DNA of 64,000 bases from Brevundimonas vesicularis. GTDB taxonomy: Bacteria > Pseudomonadota > Alphaproteobacteria > Caulobacterales > Caulobacteraceae. Shown here piece by piece: positions 41,032-50,138 of the stretch (its first letter is position 1; each line of letters opens with the position of its first letter). The notes under the pieces are model-generated. The model was not told the DNA's origin. It saw only the letters and a list, made by a program, of their open reading frames with translations, and searched no databases. The position numbers and the translations under genes were made by a program. Location of the stretch: the NCBI RefSeq assembly GCF_027105095.1, contig NZ_CP114278.1, forward strand, positions 2,480,001-2,544,000, given 5' to 3'.

Positions 41032-41256
41032 ATGAACGACGACACGCCTGCGATCACCGAGGAAATGGCCGAGCTTCAGGCGCGGGTGAACCATCTGCGC
41101 CAGGAACACGCCGACCTGGACGCCTCCATCGAGGCCCTGGGTCAGGCCGCCATTCCCGATCAGCTGATGATCGCCCGGCTGAAGCGCAAGAAGCTGGCGC
41201 TGAAGGATGAGATCGTGAAGCTGGAAGACCGCATCCTGCCGGACATCATCGCCTGA
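41032..41256 (+). CDS. DUF465 (YdcH) family small protein, second copy
   Basis: A 74-residue protein: MAELQARVNHLRQEHADLDASIEAL and LMIARLKRKKLALKDEIVKLEDRILPDIIA give the DUF465 helical hairpin. It lies 36 bp after the TIGR02444 gene and may belong to the ubiX operon. It shares the KxKKLxLKxEI core with the protein at 39642. Confidence 0.9.
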   Translation: MNDDTPAITEEMAELQARVNHLRQEHADLDASIEALGQAAIPDQLMIARLKRKKLALKDEIVKLEDRILPDIIA

Positions 41257-41421
41257 TCGCGCTCTTGGCGCCTGGTTCCAGCCTGCGACAATCCGCCGCA
41301 CCGCATGGCCCCAAAGTCGCCTAGGCCGTCACGCATAAGGCCGCCCTCCCACGGAACGCCGTGCGCTGTCGGGCGCCGCTTCCTTCATTCCAGAGCGTAG
41401 AGACGCTGGAGAGGCCGCCGA

Positions 41422-42063
41422 ATGCGACGCCTGCTGTCCAACGCGCCGATGGCGCGGTGCAAGACCCTGTTGATCCACTCCGGCCAGACGGCCGCCTTCG
41501 CCGCCGTGGCTGTTTTCGCCGCCGCCGCCGCGCCAAATGCCGCGCGCGAGGCCGCCATGCCGCCGCCGACCCAGATCGCCGCGCCGGTCTCGCCGCCCTT
41601 AAAGGCCGAGGTCGAGAAGGCCGGGCCGATCACGCGCCAGATCGCCTTCACCGCCCCGGTGCGCGGCTATGCGATCAACTCTCCGTTCGGCCTGCGCAAA
41701 CTGGCCATCGAAGCCAAGGCGCGCGCGCACAAGGGCGTCGACATCGCCGCGCCGAAAGGCACGACCGTCTTCACGGCCGCCGAGGGCGAGGTCATCCGCA
41801 CGGGGTACGACCCCGAGGGCTATGGCAACTTCATTGAGGTGCGCCACCCCAACGGCATGAGCACCCTGTACGGCCACCTCAGCCGGATCGATGTGGCGAA
41901 CGGCGATGCGATCGCGCCCAGTCAGCGCATCGGTCTGGTCGGCTCCACCGGCTATTCCACCGGCCCGCACCTGCATTTCGAGGTCCGTCGCGGCGGCGCG
42001 CAGGTAAATCCGACCAAGGTGGTCGATCGCCATTTCGAAGTGACGGTGAAGGCCAAGGCCTGA
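41422..42063 (+). CDS. M23 (LytM) family peptidase
   Basis: A 213-residue exported protein. A hydrophobic segment (about 20-40, AAFAAVAVFAAAAAP) serves as signal or anchor. The M23 domain (about 85-205) has the zinc motifs HKGVDIAAPKGT and GPHLHFEVR, with GYGNFIEVRHPNGMSTLYGHLS between. Both catalytic His sets are intact, so it should be an active cell-wall endopeptidase. Confidence 0.93.
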   Translation: MRRLLSNAPMARCKTLLIHSGQTAAFAAVAVFAAAAAPNAAREAAMPPPTQIAAPVSPPLKAEVEKAGPITRQIAFTAPVRGYAINSPFGLRKLAIEAKARAHKGVDIAAPKGTTVFTAAEGEVIRTGYDPEGYGNFIEVRHPNGMSTLYGHLSRIDVANGDAIAPSQRIGLVGSTGYSTGPHLHFEVRRGGAQVNPTKVVDRHFEVTVKAKA

Positions 42064-42143
42064 AGGCTTCGACGCGTCCGATTGTTGCTGGCTTCCGGCT
42101 CGCTTCCCTTGCTAGGCTGATCGTCTGAGTACGGGGGTGCTAG

Positions 42144-43091
42144 ATGGCGGCGTTGACGCTGGATGGGGTGAACAAGCGATACGGCGATTTTCACGCCGTG
42201 CGCGATCTGAGTTTTCAGGTCGAGAAGGGGGCGATCTGCGGCTTTTTAGGACCCAACGGGGCGGGCAAGACCTCCACCCTGCGGATGATCCTGGGGTTGC
42301 AGCCAGCGACGTCGGGGCGGATCGAAATCCTGGGCGCCGACGACGGGCGCAAGGTGCGCGACCGGATCGGTTTCCTGCCGGAGGAGCGCGGTCTTTATAA
42401 GAAGATGACGCCGGTCGAGGCCATCGCCTTCTTCGGCGCGCTGAAAGGCCTGCCGGTCGCCGAGGGCCGCAAGCGCGCCAAGACCCTGCTGGAGCAACAG
42501 GGGCTGGGCGAGGCGCAGAAAAAGAAGATGAAGGAGCTGTCCAAGGGGATGGCGCAGAAGGTGCAGCTGATCGCCTCGGTCGTGCACCAGCCCGAGTTCG
42601 TCATCCTGGACGAGCCCTTCTCCGGTCTGGACCCGATGAACCAGCAGGGCCTGGAAGCGATGATTCGCGGGCTGGCCGCGAACGGCGCCACGGTGCTGTT
42701 CTCCACCCACGTGATGCAGCATGCCGAGCGGCTGTGCGACAAGGTCGTGCTGCTGGCGCGTGGCAAGAAGGCGTTCGAGGGGACAGTGGATCAGGCCAAG
42801 GCCACCTCGCCGCGCTTCCTGGATCTGGATGGTGCGATCAGCGCGGACGCCGCCGCCGCCCTGCCCGGCGTGGCGGGCGTCGAGACCCTGTCCGACGTGG
42901 ATGGCGTGCGTCGCCTGAAGATCGCCCTAGCGCCCGGCGCCGGGGGTCAGGATACGTTGAAGACGGCCTTCCTGAACGGCCTGGACGTGCGCGGCTTCGC
43001 GCTGAAGGAGCCGACGCTGCACGACGCCTTCATCGGCCTGACCGGGGACCATCCCGACCAACCCGTCGCATCCGTGGAGGCTGTCCGATGA
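42144..43091 (+). CDS. ABC transporter ATP-binding protein (NatA-like)
   Basis: A 315-residue ATPase: Walker A GPNGAGKTS, signature LSKGMAQKVQLI, Walker B FVILDEPFSGLD, and LPEERGLYKKMT, characteristic of the NatA/YhaQ-type subfamily with a DUF4162 C-terminal domain (about 215-300). Its stop overlaps the permease start as ATGA. Confidence 0.94.
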   Translation: MAALTLDGVNKRYGDFHAVRDLSFQVEKGAICGFLGPNGAGKTSTLRMILGLQPATSGRIEILGADDGRKVRDRIGFLPEERGLYKKMTPVEAIAFFGALKGLPVAEGRKRAKTLLEQQGLGEAQKKKMKELSKGMAQKVQLIASVVHQPEFVILDEPFSGLDPMNQQGLEAMIRGLAANGATVLFSTHVMQHAERLCDKVVLLARGKKAFEGTVDQAKATSPRFLDLDGAISADAAAALPGVAGVETLSDVDGVRRLKIALAPGAGGQDTLKTAFLNGLDVRGFALKEPTLHDAFIGLTGDHPDQPVASVEAVR

Positions 43092-44446
43092 ACCGCACGC
43101 TGCTGATCGCGCGACGCGAATATGTCGCCTACGCCAAGACCGTCGGCTTCTGGCTGTCGCTGTTGGCTTTTCCGCTATTCGCCGTGCTGGGCGGCGGCAT
43201 TCCAGCGCTGATCAAGGCCTCCGAGCCGATCAAGTCGGTGGCGGTGATCGAGGAAGGCCCCAATGCGACGGGTCTGGCCGCCGCCGTTCGCGCCTCTCTG
43301 CAAGCCGACGTGGATCGTCAGAACGAGCGCTTGCGCGAAGCCGCTGAAAAGGGACAGGCCGGCGCCGGGCGCGCCGTCGCCTCCATTACCGGCCCCAAGA
43401 TCCGTCTGGTTGACACGCCGCCCGCCATCGCCGACGCCGTCGGCCCGGCCCGTGACGAGGCGATCCGCAAGGCGCTGGACAAGCAGACCTCGAACGCCAG
43501 GCGCCTCGACGCCGTGGTCTTCCTGAGCCGCACGGATGGCAAGCCCGCCGCCCAGGTCTGGACCGCGCGCGCCACTGACAACGACGTCTCCGGCTTCATT
43601 CGAAATGCCCTGCGTGATGCCCGACGCACCGAACTTCTGACCGCCGCCGGGGTCGCCCCGGCCGTGGCGCAGGAGGTTCAGACCTTCCGGCCCGATGTGA
43701 AGTCCTTCTCGCCCAGCGCCGCCAGCGGGGGCGAGGTGTCGATGCGTGACCGAATCCCGTCCTTCATCGGCTTGGGCGTCGGCTTCCTTTTGTGGTCGCT
43801 GGTGATCACCGGCGCCTCCATCCTGTTGAACAGCGTGATGGAGGAGAAGTCGAACAAGATCCTGGAGGTGCTGCTGTCCTCGGCCTCGGCGACCGAAATC
43901 CTGACGGGCAAGGTGCTGGGCGTGGCGCTGCTGACCCTGACGGTCATGGGGGTCTGGGGCGGGATCGGGGCCTTCACCCTGATTTCGGCCTCGCCCGAGA
44001 CGGCGGCGACGGTCGGACAGGTGCTTCTGCACGACGGCCTGATCTTCTATTTCATCGCCTATATGGTCGGCGGCTACCTGATGTATGCGGTGCTGTTCGC
44101 AGCCATCGGCGCCTTCTGCGAGACGCCGCGCGACGCCCAGACCCTGATGGGGCCGATCATGATGATCCTGGTCGTGCCGATCCTGGTGATGCAGATGGCC
44201 CTGACCAGCCCGGATGCGCCGGTGGTCAAGGTTCTGTCCTGGATCCCGTTCTTCACCCCCTTCCTGATGAGCGCCCGCGCGCCCAGCGATCCGCCGCTGG
44301 TGGAGGTGATTCTGACGCTGATCGGCATGTTCGCGACCGCTGCCTTCATGGTCTGGATTGCCGGGCGGGCCTTCCGCGCCGGCGCGCTGTCAGACGTGAA
44401 GCTGAGCTGGAAGAGCTTCGGCCGGGCGATTACCGGACGGGCGTAG
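43088..44446 (+). CDS. ABC-2 type permease (NatB-like)
   Basis: A 452-residue permease. One N-terminal helix (about 20-45), a large extracytoplasmic region (about 50-220), then five or six helices. LNSVMEEKSNKILEVLLSSASATEILTGKVLGVALLTL is the ABC-2 permease signature. Partners the preceding ATPase. The pair resembles NatAB sodium exporters, but substrate is unproven. Confidence 0.93.
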   Translation: MNRTLLIARREYVAYAKTVGFWLSLLAFPLFAVLGGGIPALIKASEPIKSVAVIEEGPNATGLAAAVRASLQADVDRQNERLREAAEKGQAGAGRAVASITGPKIRLVDTPPAIADAVGPARDEAIRKALDKQTSNARRLDAVVFLSRTDGKPAAQVWTARATDNDVSGFIRNALRDARRTELLTAAGVAPAVAQEVQTFRPDVKSFSPSAASGGEVSMRDRIPSFIGLGVGFLLWSLVITGASILLNSVMEEKSNKILEVLLSSASATEILTGKVLGVALLTLTVMGVWGGIGAFTLISASPETAATVGQVLLHDGLIFYFIAYMVGGYLMYAVLFAAIGAFCETPRDAQTLMGPIMMILVVPILVMQMALTSPDAPVVKVLSWIPFFTPFLMSARAPSDPPLVEVILTLIGMFATAAFMVWIAGRAFRAGALSDVKLSWKSFGRAITGRA

Positions 44447-44457
44447 GCGGCACGGTT

Positions 44458-44502
44458 GTCACCTCCCTATCGCGTCGCGATGGGGAGGTGACGCGGCGCT
44501 TC
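44458..44502. repeat. intergenic hairpin repeat, copy 2
   Basis: GTCACCTCCC (44458-44467) pairs with GGGAGGTGAC (44483-44492) around the inner palindrome ATCGCG-T-CGCGAT, followed by GCGGCGCTTCC. The right part matches the repeat at 29485-29507. It lies after the permease gene and could help end its transcript. Confidence 0.6.
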
Positions 44503-44550
44503 CTCTGTCAAACTTGAAGAGCTCTCCACCACGCTCCGCAGAAAAGAAAC

Positions 44551-44587
44551 GCAAAGAAAAAGGCCGCTTCCCGAAGGAAGCGGCCTT
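44551..44587 (-). terminator. rpsU terminator
   Basis: On the minus strand GGCCGCTTCC (44585-44576 read in reverse) pairs across a 4-base loop with GGAAGCGGCC (44571-44562), followed by TTTTTCTTT. It lies 26 bp after the rpsU stop. Confidence 0.88.
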
Positions 44588-44612
44588 AAATCTTTCGGCT
44601 TTCGCCGGGGTC

Positions 44613-44855
44613 TTAACGACCGCCGGGAACGCGCGGCTTCGGCGCGGGCAGCAGGCCCTCGCGCTGCATGCGCTTGCGCGCCAGCTTGCGAGCGCGACGG
44701 ATGGCTTCGGCCTTTTGACGGGCGCGCTTTTCCGAGGGCTTCTCGAAATGCACGTGGCGCTTCATTTCACGGAAGCTGCCCTCGCGCTGCATCTTCTTCT
44801 TCAGGGCTTTGAGCGCTTGGTCGACGTTGTTGTCGCGAACGAAAATCTGAACCAG
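44613..44855 (-). CDS. rpsU: 30S ribosomal protein S21, apparent CTG start
   Basis: An 80-residue S21: [67 protein letters not shown]. The conserved N terminus begins at VQIF; the codon before it is CTG (44853-44855), with AAAGGAG 8 bases upstream. No ATG, GTG or TTG lies at a usable place. A frame from ATG at 44909 would add 18 non-conserved residues containing the ribosome site. So the gene most likely initiates at CTG. Confidence 0.92.
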   Translation of the reverse strand: MVQIFVRDNNVDQALKALKKKMQREGSFREMKRHVHFEKPSEKRARQKAEAIRRARKLARKRMQREGLLPAPKPRVPGGR

Positions 44856-45031
44856 GTTAAACTCTCCTTTGGCCGCCCGCCGCGTCCTGTGAGGGAGACG
44901 GGCGAACAAAATAAAATCGTCTTCCGACAGCCGGGCTCTCGGATGAAGGCGCGCTGATACACGAGCCGCCCCCTTCTGTCCAGATCGTCGCGACCATTCT
45001 TCAAGGCTCGAAACGCCATCACGACCGGCGT

Positions 45032-45691
45032 ATGATCGCCCTTATGACCGAGACGACAGACTGGGCCGACCGGACCGAACAGACCGTGCTGGACGCCGCC
45101 ATCGCCCGCGCGCCCGCCCTGGGCTGGAATGCGCGTCTGGTGCGCGAGGCCTGCGAGGCGTCCGGACTATCGCAGGGCGACGAGGAATTGCTGCTGCCCA
45201 ACGGCGCGCGCGATCTGGCGGCCCTGCTGTCGCGACGCCATGATGCGCGAGCGCTGGCGGCTCTGGGTGAAATCGACGCCAAGTCGCTGAAGATTCGCGA
45301 GCGAATCGCCCGCGCGGTGTCCGAACGGATGGAGGCCGGCGCCGCCGATCTGGAGGCCACGCGTCGCTGCGCCGCCTTCCTGGCCCTGCCCGTCAACGCC
45401 GATCTGGGGCTGAAACTGGCCTGGGAGAGCGCGGATCATCTGTGGCGCTGGGCCGGGGACGAGGCGACCGACTGGAATCACTATTCGAAGCGGACGATCC
45501 TGTCGGGCATCCTGATTCCCGCCCTGACGATGCGCTGGTTCGACGGACGAGAAGCGGCGGAGGCCTTCGTCGCCCGCCGGATCGATAACGTCATGGCCTT
45601 CGAGAAGTGGAAGGCGGGCAAGGATTTCGACGCGCCGTTCCGAAAGGTCAGCGATGCGCTGAGCCGCATGCGGTATGGGGCGAGGGCTTAG
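45032..45691 (+). CDS. COQ9 family protein
   Basis: A 219-residue helical protein: [52 protein letters not shown] at the N terminus (TetR-like helix fold) and [28 protein letters not shown], the COQ9 core. COQ9 is a lipid-binding partner of the ubiquinone hydroxylase COQ7. Start may be ATG 45044 (MTETTDWA). Divergent from rpsU. Confidence 0.9.
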   Translation: MIALMTETTDWADRTEQTVLDAAIARAPALGWNARLVREACEASGLSQGDEELLLPNGARDLAALLSRRHDARALAALGEIDAKSLKIRERIARAVSERMEAGAADLEATRRCAAFLALPVNADLGLKLAWESADHLWRWAGDEATDWNHYSKRTILSGILIPALTMRWFDGREAAEAFVARRIDNVMAFEKWKAGKDFDAPFRKVSDALSRMRYGARA

Positions 45692-45698
45692 TTCTCTT

Positions 45699-45869
45699 CT
45701 TTCGTCATCCTCCGGCAAGCCGCCTTCGGCGCAGACCGGGGGACCCAGCGGCGCCGAAGGCGATGCGTCCGCCGCCCAGGTGTTTAGGCCGGAACGCCGC
45801 GACAGGTTCGCGATCGCGCGCGCCGCTGGGTCCCCCGATCTCGCTCCGCTCGTCGGAGGATGACGAAAG
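45699..45869. repeat. 171-bp palindromic intergenic element
   Basis: Perfect 16-bp terminal inverted repeats CTTTCGTCATCCTCCG (45699-45714) and CGGAGGATGACGAAAG (45854-45869), plus inner 17-bp arms GGGGGACCCAGCGGCGC (45738-45754) and GCGCCGCTGGGTCCCCC (45820-45836). No coding content. It sits between the converging coq9 and purK genes. The ends (GTCATYCYCCGG type) resemble the element at 19673. Confidence 0.88.
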
Positions 45870-45877
45870 TGAGTGCG

Positions 45878-46960
45878 CTAGACCGCCCCCAATACCCGGT
45901 TCACATGGGCCATCTTGCGGCCGGGGCGGGCATCGGCCTTGCCGTAGAGGTGCAGGCGTTCGTCGGACTTGGCCGACAGCTTGCGCCAGTCCTCGACCTC
46001 GTCGCCCAGCAGGTTGGTCATTTCGATGCGGGCGTGGGCCGTCGTTGGGCCGAGCGGCCAGCCGGCGACGGCGCGGATATGCTGTTCGAACTGGTCGCAG
46101 ACACAGCCGTCCTGGGTCCAGTGGCCGGTGTTGTGAACGCGCGGGGCGATCTCGTTGACCAGAAGCACGTCGTCTCCGAGGTCGAACAGTTCGACGCCCA
46201 GAACGCCGACGTAGTCCAGCCCGTCCAGGATCGCCTCGGCGATGGCGCGGGCGCGAACTTGCGTTTTTTCGTCCACGGCGGCGGGGGCCAGGGTGGTGCG
46301 CAGGACGCCGCCCTCGTGCCGGTTCTCGCCCAGCGGATAGACCGCCATATGGCCGTCCCAGTCGCGGGCGGCGATGACCGACAGTTCACGCACGAAGGTC
46401 GCCTTGGCCTCCAGGATGGCCGGACGACCGCCCAGGCTTTCCAGGGCGGCGGGCGCGTCCTCGATGGCGTGGATCCAGACCTGGCCCTTGCCGTCATAGC
46501 CCTCGCGACGGGTCTTCAGGAGGGCGGGCAGGCCCAGTTCGGTCAGGCCGACGACCAGGTCGTCCAGCGTGTCGACGACGGCGAAGGCGACCGTCGGGGC
46601 GCCGACGGCGTTCAGGAAGGTCTTTTCGTCCACCCGGTCCTGCGACACGCGTAACGCCGTCGGTCCCGGCGCGACTAGGGCGCCGGCCTCGGCCAGACGC
46701 TCGATGGATTCGGCCGGTACGTTCTCGAACTCGAAGGTGACGACATCGGCGGCGCGACCCAGCGCCGACAGGGCCTTGGGGTCGTCATAGGCGGCGACGA
46801 TCTGGCGCGCCGAGACCCGGCCGGCCGGGCTGTCGGCCTCGGGGTCCAAGATTACGACGTCGAAGCCCAGGCGCGAGGCGGCCTGGCTCAGCATCCGGCC
46901 CAGCTGGCCTCCGCCGATGATGCCGAGGGTCGAACCGGGGGGAAGCGGAAGATCAGGCAC
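45878..46960 (-). CDS. purK: 5-(carboxyamino)imidazole ribonucleotide synthase
   Basis: A 360-residue ATP-grasp enzyme making N5-CAIR in purine synthesis. GSTLGIIGGGQLGRMLSQAASRLGF, VVTFEFENVP, LKTRREGYDGKGQ, ILEAKATFVRELSVIAARDWDG and VNEIAPRVHNTGHWTQDGC are PurK signatures. It starts with GTG immediately after the purE stop (TGA-GTG, no spacer), so translation is coupled. Confidence 0.97.
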   Translation of the reverse strand: MPDLPLPPGSTLGIIGGGQLGRMLSQAASRLGFDVVILDPEADSPAGRVSARQIVAAYDDPKALSALGRAADVVTFEFENVPAESIERLAEAGALVAPGPTALRVSQDRVDEKTFLNAVGAPTVAFAVVDTLDDLVVGLTELGLPALLKTRREGYDGKGQVWIHAIEDAPAALESLGGRPAILEAKATFVRELSVIAARDWDGHMAVYPLGENRHEGGVLRTTLAPAAVDEKTQVRARAIAEAILDGLDYVGVLGVELFDLGDDVLLVNEIAPRVHNTGHWTQDGCVCDQFEQHIRAVAGWPLGPTTAHARIEMTNLLGDEVEDWRKLSAKSDERLHLYGKADARPGRKMAHVNRVLGAV

Positions 46961-47452
46961 TCAGTCCTCGACGGTTTCTGCAACGGATTCGGTCTGGGCG
47001 GCGCGGAAGGCGGCCAGGCGTGCGGCCAACTCTTCGTCCGACAGGGCCAGTATCTGGGCGGCCAGGATGCCGGCGTTGGCTGCCCCCGCCTCGCCGATGG
47101 CCAGGGTGGCGACCGGAACGCCCGCCGGCATTTGAACGATCGACAGAAGGCTATCCATGCCCTTCAGCGCCTTGGACTGGACCGGTACGCCCAGCACCGG
47201 CAGTTCGGTCATGGAGGCGGCCATGCCCGGCAGGTGGGCGGCGCCCCCTGCCCCGGCGATGATGACCTTATATCCGGCGGCCTTGGCGCCCGTGGCGAAA
47301 TCGACCAGGCGTTGGGGCGTGCGGTGGGCGCTGACGACCTTGGCGTCCCAGGCGACGCCCAGTTGATCCAGGCGATCGGCGGCCAACTTCATGGTCGGCC
47401 AGTCGGACCGGCTGCCCATGATGATCGCCACCGGGGTTTCGGAAGTCGCCAT
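46961..47452 (-). CDS. purE: N5-CAIR mutase
   Basis: A 163-residue class I PurE converting N5-CAIR to [101 protein letters not shown] are diagnostic. The start MATSETPVA at 47452 fits; upstream residues are not conserved. First gene of purE-purK. Confidence 0.97.
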   Translation of the reverse strand: MATSETPVAIIMGSRSDWPTMKLAADRLDQLGVAWDAKVVSAHRTPQRLVDFATGAKAAGYKVIIAGAGGAAHLPGMAASMTELPVLGVPVQSKALKGMDSLLSIVQMPAGVPVATLAIGEAGAANAGILAAQILALSDEELAARLAAFRAAQTESVAETVED

Positions 47453-47557
47453 GTCTGCAAGGCCCCTCGCGGAAAGGCGCCGGTTACAGCACGCGGGTGA
47501 CGCCCGCAACCGCAACACCGTGATTTCAGCCGCGTCGGCCCGTAATGTCGGCCTTCA

Positions 47558-48199
47558 ATGTCGGCGGATCACGCTCTACCATCGTTCGACCGCGCGACGC
47601 AGACTGAGTCGCGCCTTCGGAGCCATTCCTGCGCCGTGACCGACGTGGCCGAACACGACCTGACCGCCGAGATCGCGCGCCTGCGCGTCGAGCTGGAAGC
47701 GTGGAAGACGCGCGCCGCCGCCGCCGAGGCCGCCGCCGACCACGATGTGCTGACGCCCGCCCTGAACCGACGCGGCTTCATCACGGCGATGCAGCGGACC
47801 ATGGCCTATTGCCAGCGGCACGAGGTGCCGGCGGTGCTGCTGTATCTGGACATGGACGGGTTCAAGAGCGTCAACGACAGCCTGGGCCATGCGGCCGGTG
47901 ATGCGGCCCTGGTCGCGGTGGCCGAGCTGTTCCTGGCCAATCTGCGCGAGTCGGATGCGGTGGGCCGGCTGGGCGGCGACGAGTTCGCCCTGCTGATGTT
48001 GCACGCGGGCTATGAAGAGGGCCGGGCCAAGGCGCGTCAGCTGGCCGAGGCGCTGAAGACCGAAGGCTTCGTCTGGGACGGCCAGAAAACTGAACTGGGC
48101 GGCTCGTTCGGGGTGCGCGCCTGGGACGGCCATACCGACGCCGAGGTGTGGCTGACCGAGGCCGACGCCGCCATGTGGGTGAGGAAGAAGGGGCGCTGA
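47558..48199 (+). CDS. diguanylate cyclase (GGDEF) with inhibitory site
   Basis: A 213-residue protein: a short coiled coil (AEIARLRVELEAWKTRAAAAEAAA) followed by a GGDEF domain (about 60-213). LTPALNRRGF, DMDGFKSVNDSLGHAAGD and the catalytic GGDEF are intact. RESD lies five residues before GGDEF, the RxxD product-inhibition site. So it should make cyclic-di-GMP with feedback control. No sensory domain. The start could be GTG at 47636 instead. Confidence 0.88.
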   Translation: MSADHALPSFDRATQTESRLRSHSCAVTDVAEHDLTAEIARLRVELEAWKTRAAAAEAAADHDVLTPALNRRGFITAMQRTMAYCQRHEVPAVLLYLDMDGFKSVNDSLGHAAGDAALVAVAELFLANLRESDAVGRLGGDEFALLMLHAGYEEGRAKARQLAEALKTEGFVWDGQKTELGGSFGVRAWDGHTDAEVWLTEADAAMWVRKKGR

Positions 48200-48214
48200 G
48201 GCCCCTTCCCGCCC

Positions 48215-48236
48215 CTGCCGCTTAAAGCGGCAGTTT
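48215..48236 (+). terminator. hairpin between convergent GGDEF and GDSL genes
   Basis: CTGCCGCT (48215-48222) pairs with AGCGGCAG (48226-48233), loop TAA, then TTT. It overlaps the last codons of the opposite-strand GDSL gene. Confidence 0.45.
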
Positions 48237-50024
48237 CAGCTGAATGCCGCCCATGTGGCTGTCGGCGTGGTCGCCGAAGCGGCCGCGATAGCCGACCGTC
48301 ACCTTGACCGGGCCGACCGAACCCTCGACGCCGGCGGAGGCCAGGAACTGTCCGCCGAACGGATCGTCGATCTCGCGCGACAGCACCTGGGCCGGGTTGT
48401 TGTAGAGACCGACGCGCACCGGATCGGAGCTGTCGTCTAGGGCGTCGTGGTAGCCCCCTTCGGCGAACAGGCCGAAGCCGCCCATTTCCGCCTCGGCGCG
48501 CAGGGCGACCTCGCCGGTCAGGGCCTTCACGGTGCGATCGCCGTACTGATACTGGGCGCCGACGCCCTGTTCGTAATAGCCGTCCACGTCGCTGGACACA
48601 TAGGCGAGGGCCGCACGGGGCGACAGGGCGACGCCGCCCATGTCGAACCACATGCCGCCCTGCAGACGCGCGCCGCTGCTAAGGGCGCGGGTGTCGGCGG
48701 TGTGGACGATCGGCGCCAGGCTGGTGGTGCGTTCGATGTCGTCGATGTTGTCGCGCGCCACGCCGACGGCGGCGTTGACGAAGACATCGCCCGAGCGCCA
48801 GCCGCCATAGACGTCCAGGCCGAAGCTTTCGACGTTGAACTGCAGCGCCTGGCTTTCAACGTCGGTGTTGCGCGCCGTGCCGGCCAGACCGAAGCGCCAG
48901 TTGGCCGAGGGGCCGGCCTCGAGCGCGATACGGGCGCCCCAGCCGTCGCTGGACGAGCTGGTGACCGAGCCGCGCGCGTCGGTGTCGACGCTGTCGATCA
49001 GGGCCGAAGTTGTGACGGACACGCCGGCCTCCCACGGCTGGCGACCCGACAGAGCCTCGCCGGCGGCGTCCAGGGCGTCCTCGCGGTGACGATAGGTCGT
49101 CTCGCCCTGCAGGGTCGATTGAGCGCCGATGTCGCCGTAGTAGAGGTAGTCGGTCGCCAGCTGCGCGATGATCCGGTGGCCCGCCGCGGTCGGGTGGACA
49201 TCGTCAAAGTAGAAATAGCTGTCGGGGTTCGCGCAAACCGTAACCCCGTTGAAGCACTTCTCAGTGATATTGGTGATGCCGAACAGCCCTGGATTGGCGG
49301 CCAGCGTGTCGCTGACCTTGAACAGGTCCATCATGATGATGTTGCTGTCTGGACGCGCGGCGGCGGTGGCGGTCAGATTGGCCTGTAGCGCCGTGTTGAA
49401 GGTGGTCACCGCATAGTCGGCCAGCGGCGCCGCCTTCTGGCCGCGGAAGAGAGGCGTCAGGCTGAGCTTGGGCAGGTTGGTGACCAGGATGGTCCCGGCG
49501 CCGGCGCCCGCCACGGTGTTGACCAGCGTGTTGACGTTAGTGGCAGCTGTAGTGGCGACAGGGGTGATGGCGGCAACCGGATTGGTGGTGAGGCCGGCGG
49601 CGGGCAGACCCTGGAAGATGTCGTTTGCGCCGCCCAGGACGCTGACCAGGTCGGTCGAGCTGAACCGGCCGCCCGCGGCGGTGTAGCGCGACAGCTGGTT
49701 CAGCATGCCGAACGGCACGCCGGCCGAGGCGTCGGTGCGCGAGCCGCCGAAGGCGTAGTTGATGCTGCCCGCGACCGAGCCGTTGAAGTTGGCGGCGTTG
49801 AAGCCCAGCAGTTCAACGAATGTCGGACCGTTCGAGAAGCGGCGCGCATAGGGCGGCGACGGCGGCTGGGTCCCGCCCGAGATCAGAAACAGGTTGCCGT
49901 TGTCGCTGAGGCTGTCGCCGAAGACGACGAGACGGTTGTAGGTCTGGGCCGAGGCCGAGCCGGCAAAGGCGCAGGCGGCGAGCGCCAGAGCGGCGACGGC
50001 GCCGCCGGTGATGAAGCGTGACAT
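48222..50024 (-). CDS. GDSL-type autotransporter esterase
   Basis: A 600-residue EstA-like protein. Signal peptide about 1-26 (SASAQ). SGNH hydrolase passenger about 27-300: LVVFGDSLSDNGN (Ser), GGSRTD, VLGGANDIF and YFDDVHPTAAGH (Asp/His). The C-terminal 12-stranded autotransporter barrel spans about 320-600. The passenger is anchored at the surface, where it would hydrolyse lipid esters. GGAGGAATTTC precedes the ATG. Confidence 0.93.
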   Translation of the reverse strand: MSRFITGGAVAALALAACAFAGSASAQTYNRLVVFGDSLSDNGNLFLISGGTQPPSPPYARRFSNGPTFVELLGFNAANFNGSVAGSINYAFGGSRTDASAGVPFGMLNQLSRYTAAGGRFSSTDLVSVLGGANDIFQGLPAAGLTTNPVAAITPVATTAATNVNTLVNTVAGAGAGTILVTNLPKLSLTPLFRGQKAAPLADYAVTTFNTALQANLTATAAARPDSNIIMMDLFKVSDTLAANPGLFGITNITEKCFNGVTVCANPDSYFYFDDVHPTAAGHRIIAQLATDYLYYGDIGAQSTLQGETTYRHREDALDAAGEALSGRQPWEAGVSVTTSALIDSVDTDARGSVTSSSSDGWGARIALEAGPSANWRFGLAGTARNTDVESQALQFNVESFGLDVYGGWRSGDVFVNAAVGVARDNIDDIERTTSLAPIVHTADTRALSSGARLQGGMWFDMGGVALSPRAALAYVSSDVDGYYEQGVGAQYQYGDRTVKALTGEVALRAEAEMGGFGLFAEGGYHDALDDSSDPVRVGLYNNPAQVLSREIDDPFGGQFLASAGVEGSVGPVKVTVGYRGRFGDHADSHMGGIQLKLPL

Positions 50025-50138
50025 GAAATTCCTCCCGCAGCCGTCGTTGCGCGGCCGTTCGGCGTGAGGATGCGCCAGTTCACGCAGAGCGCAAGATGCC
50101 GCGAGGTCAGCTTTGAGAAGATATTTGCGAGCGACGTA

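Noticed and set aside
42734..43087. N-terminal extension of the NatB-like permease
   Set aside because: It overlaps the ATPase gene throughout and has no conserved residues; the ATGA overlap at 43088 is the natural start.
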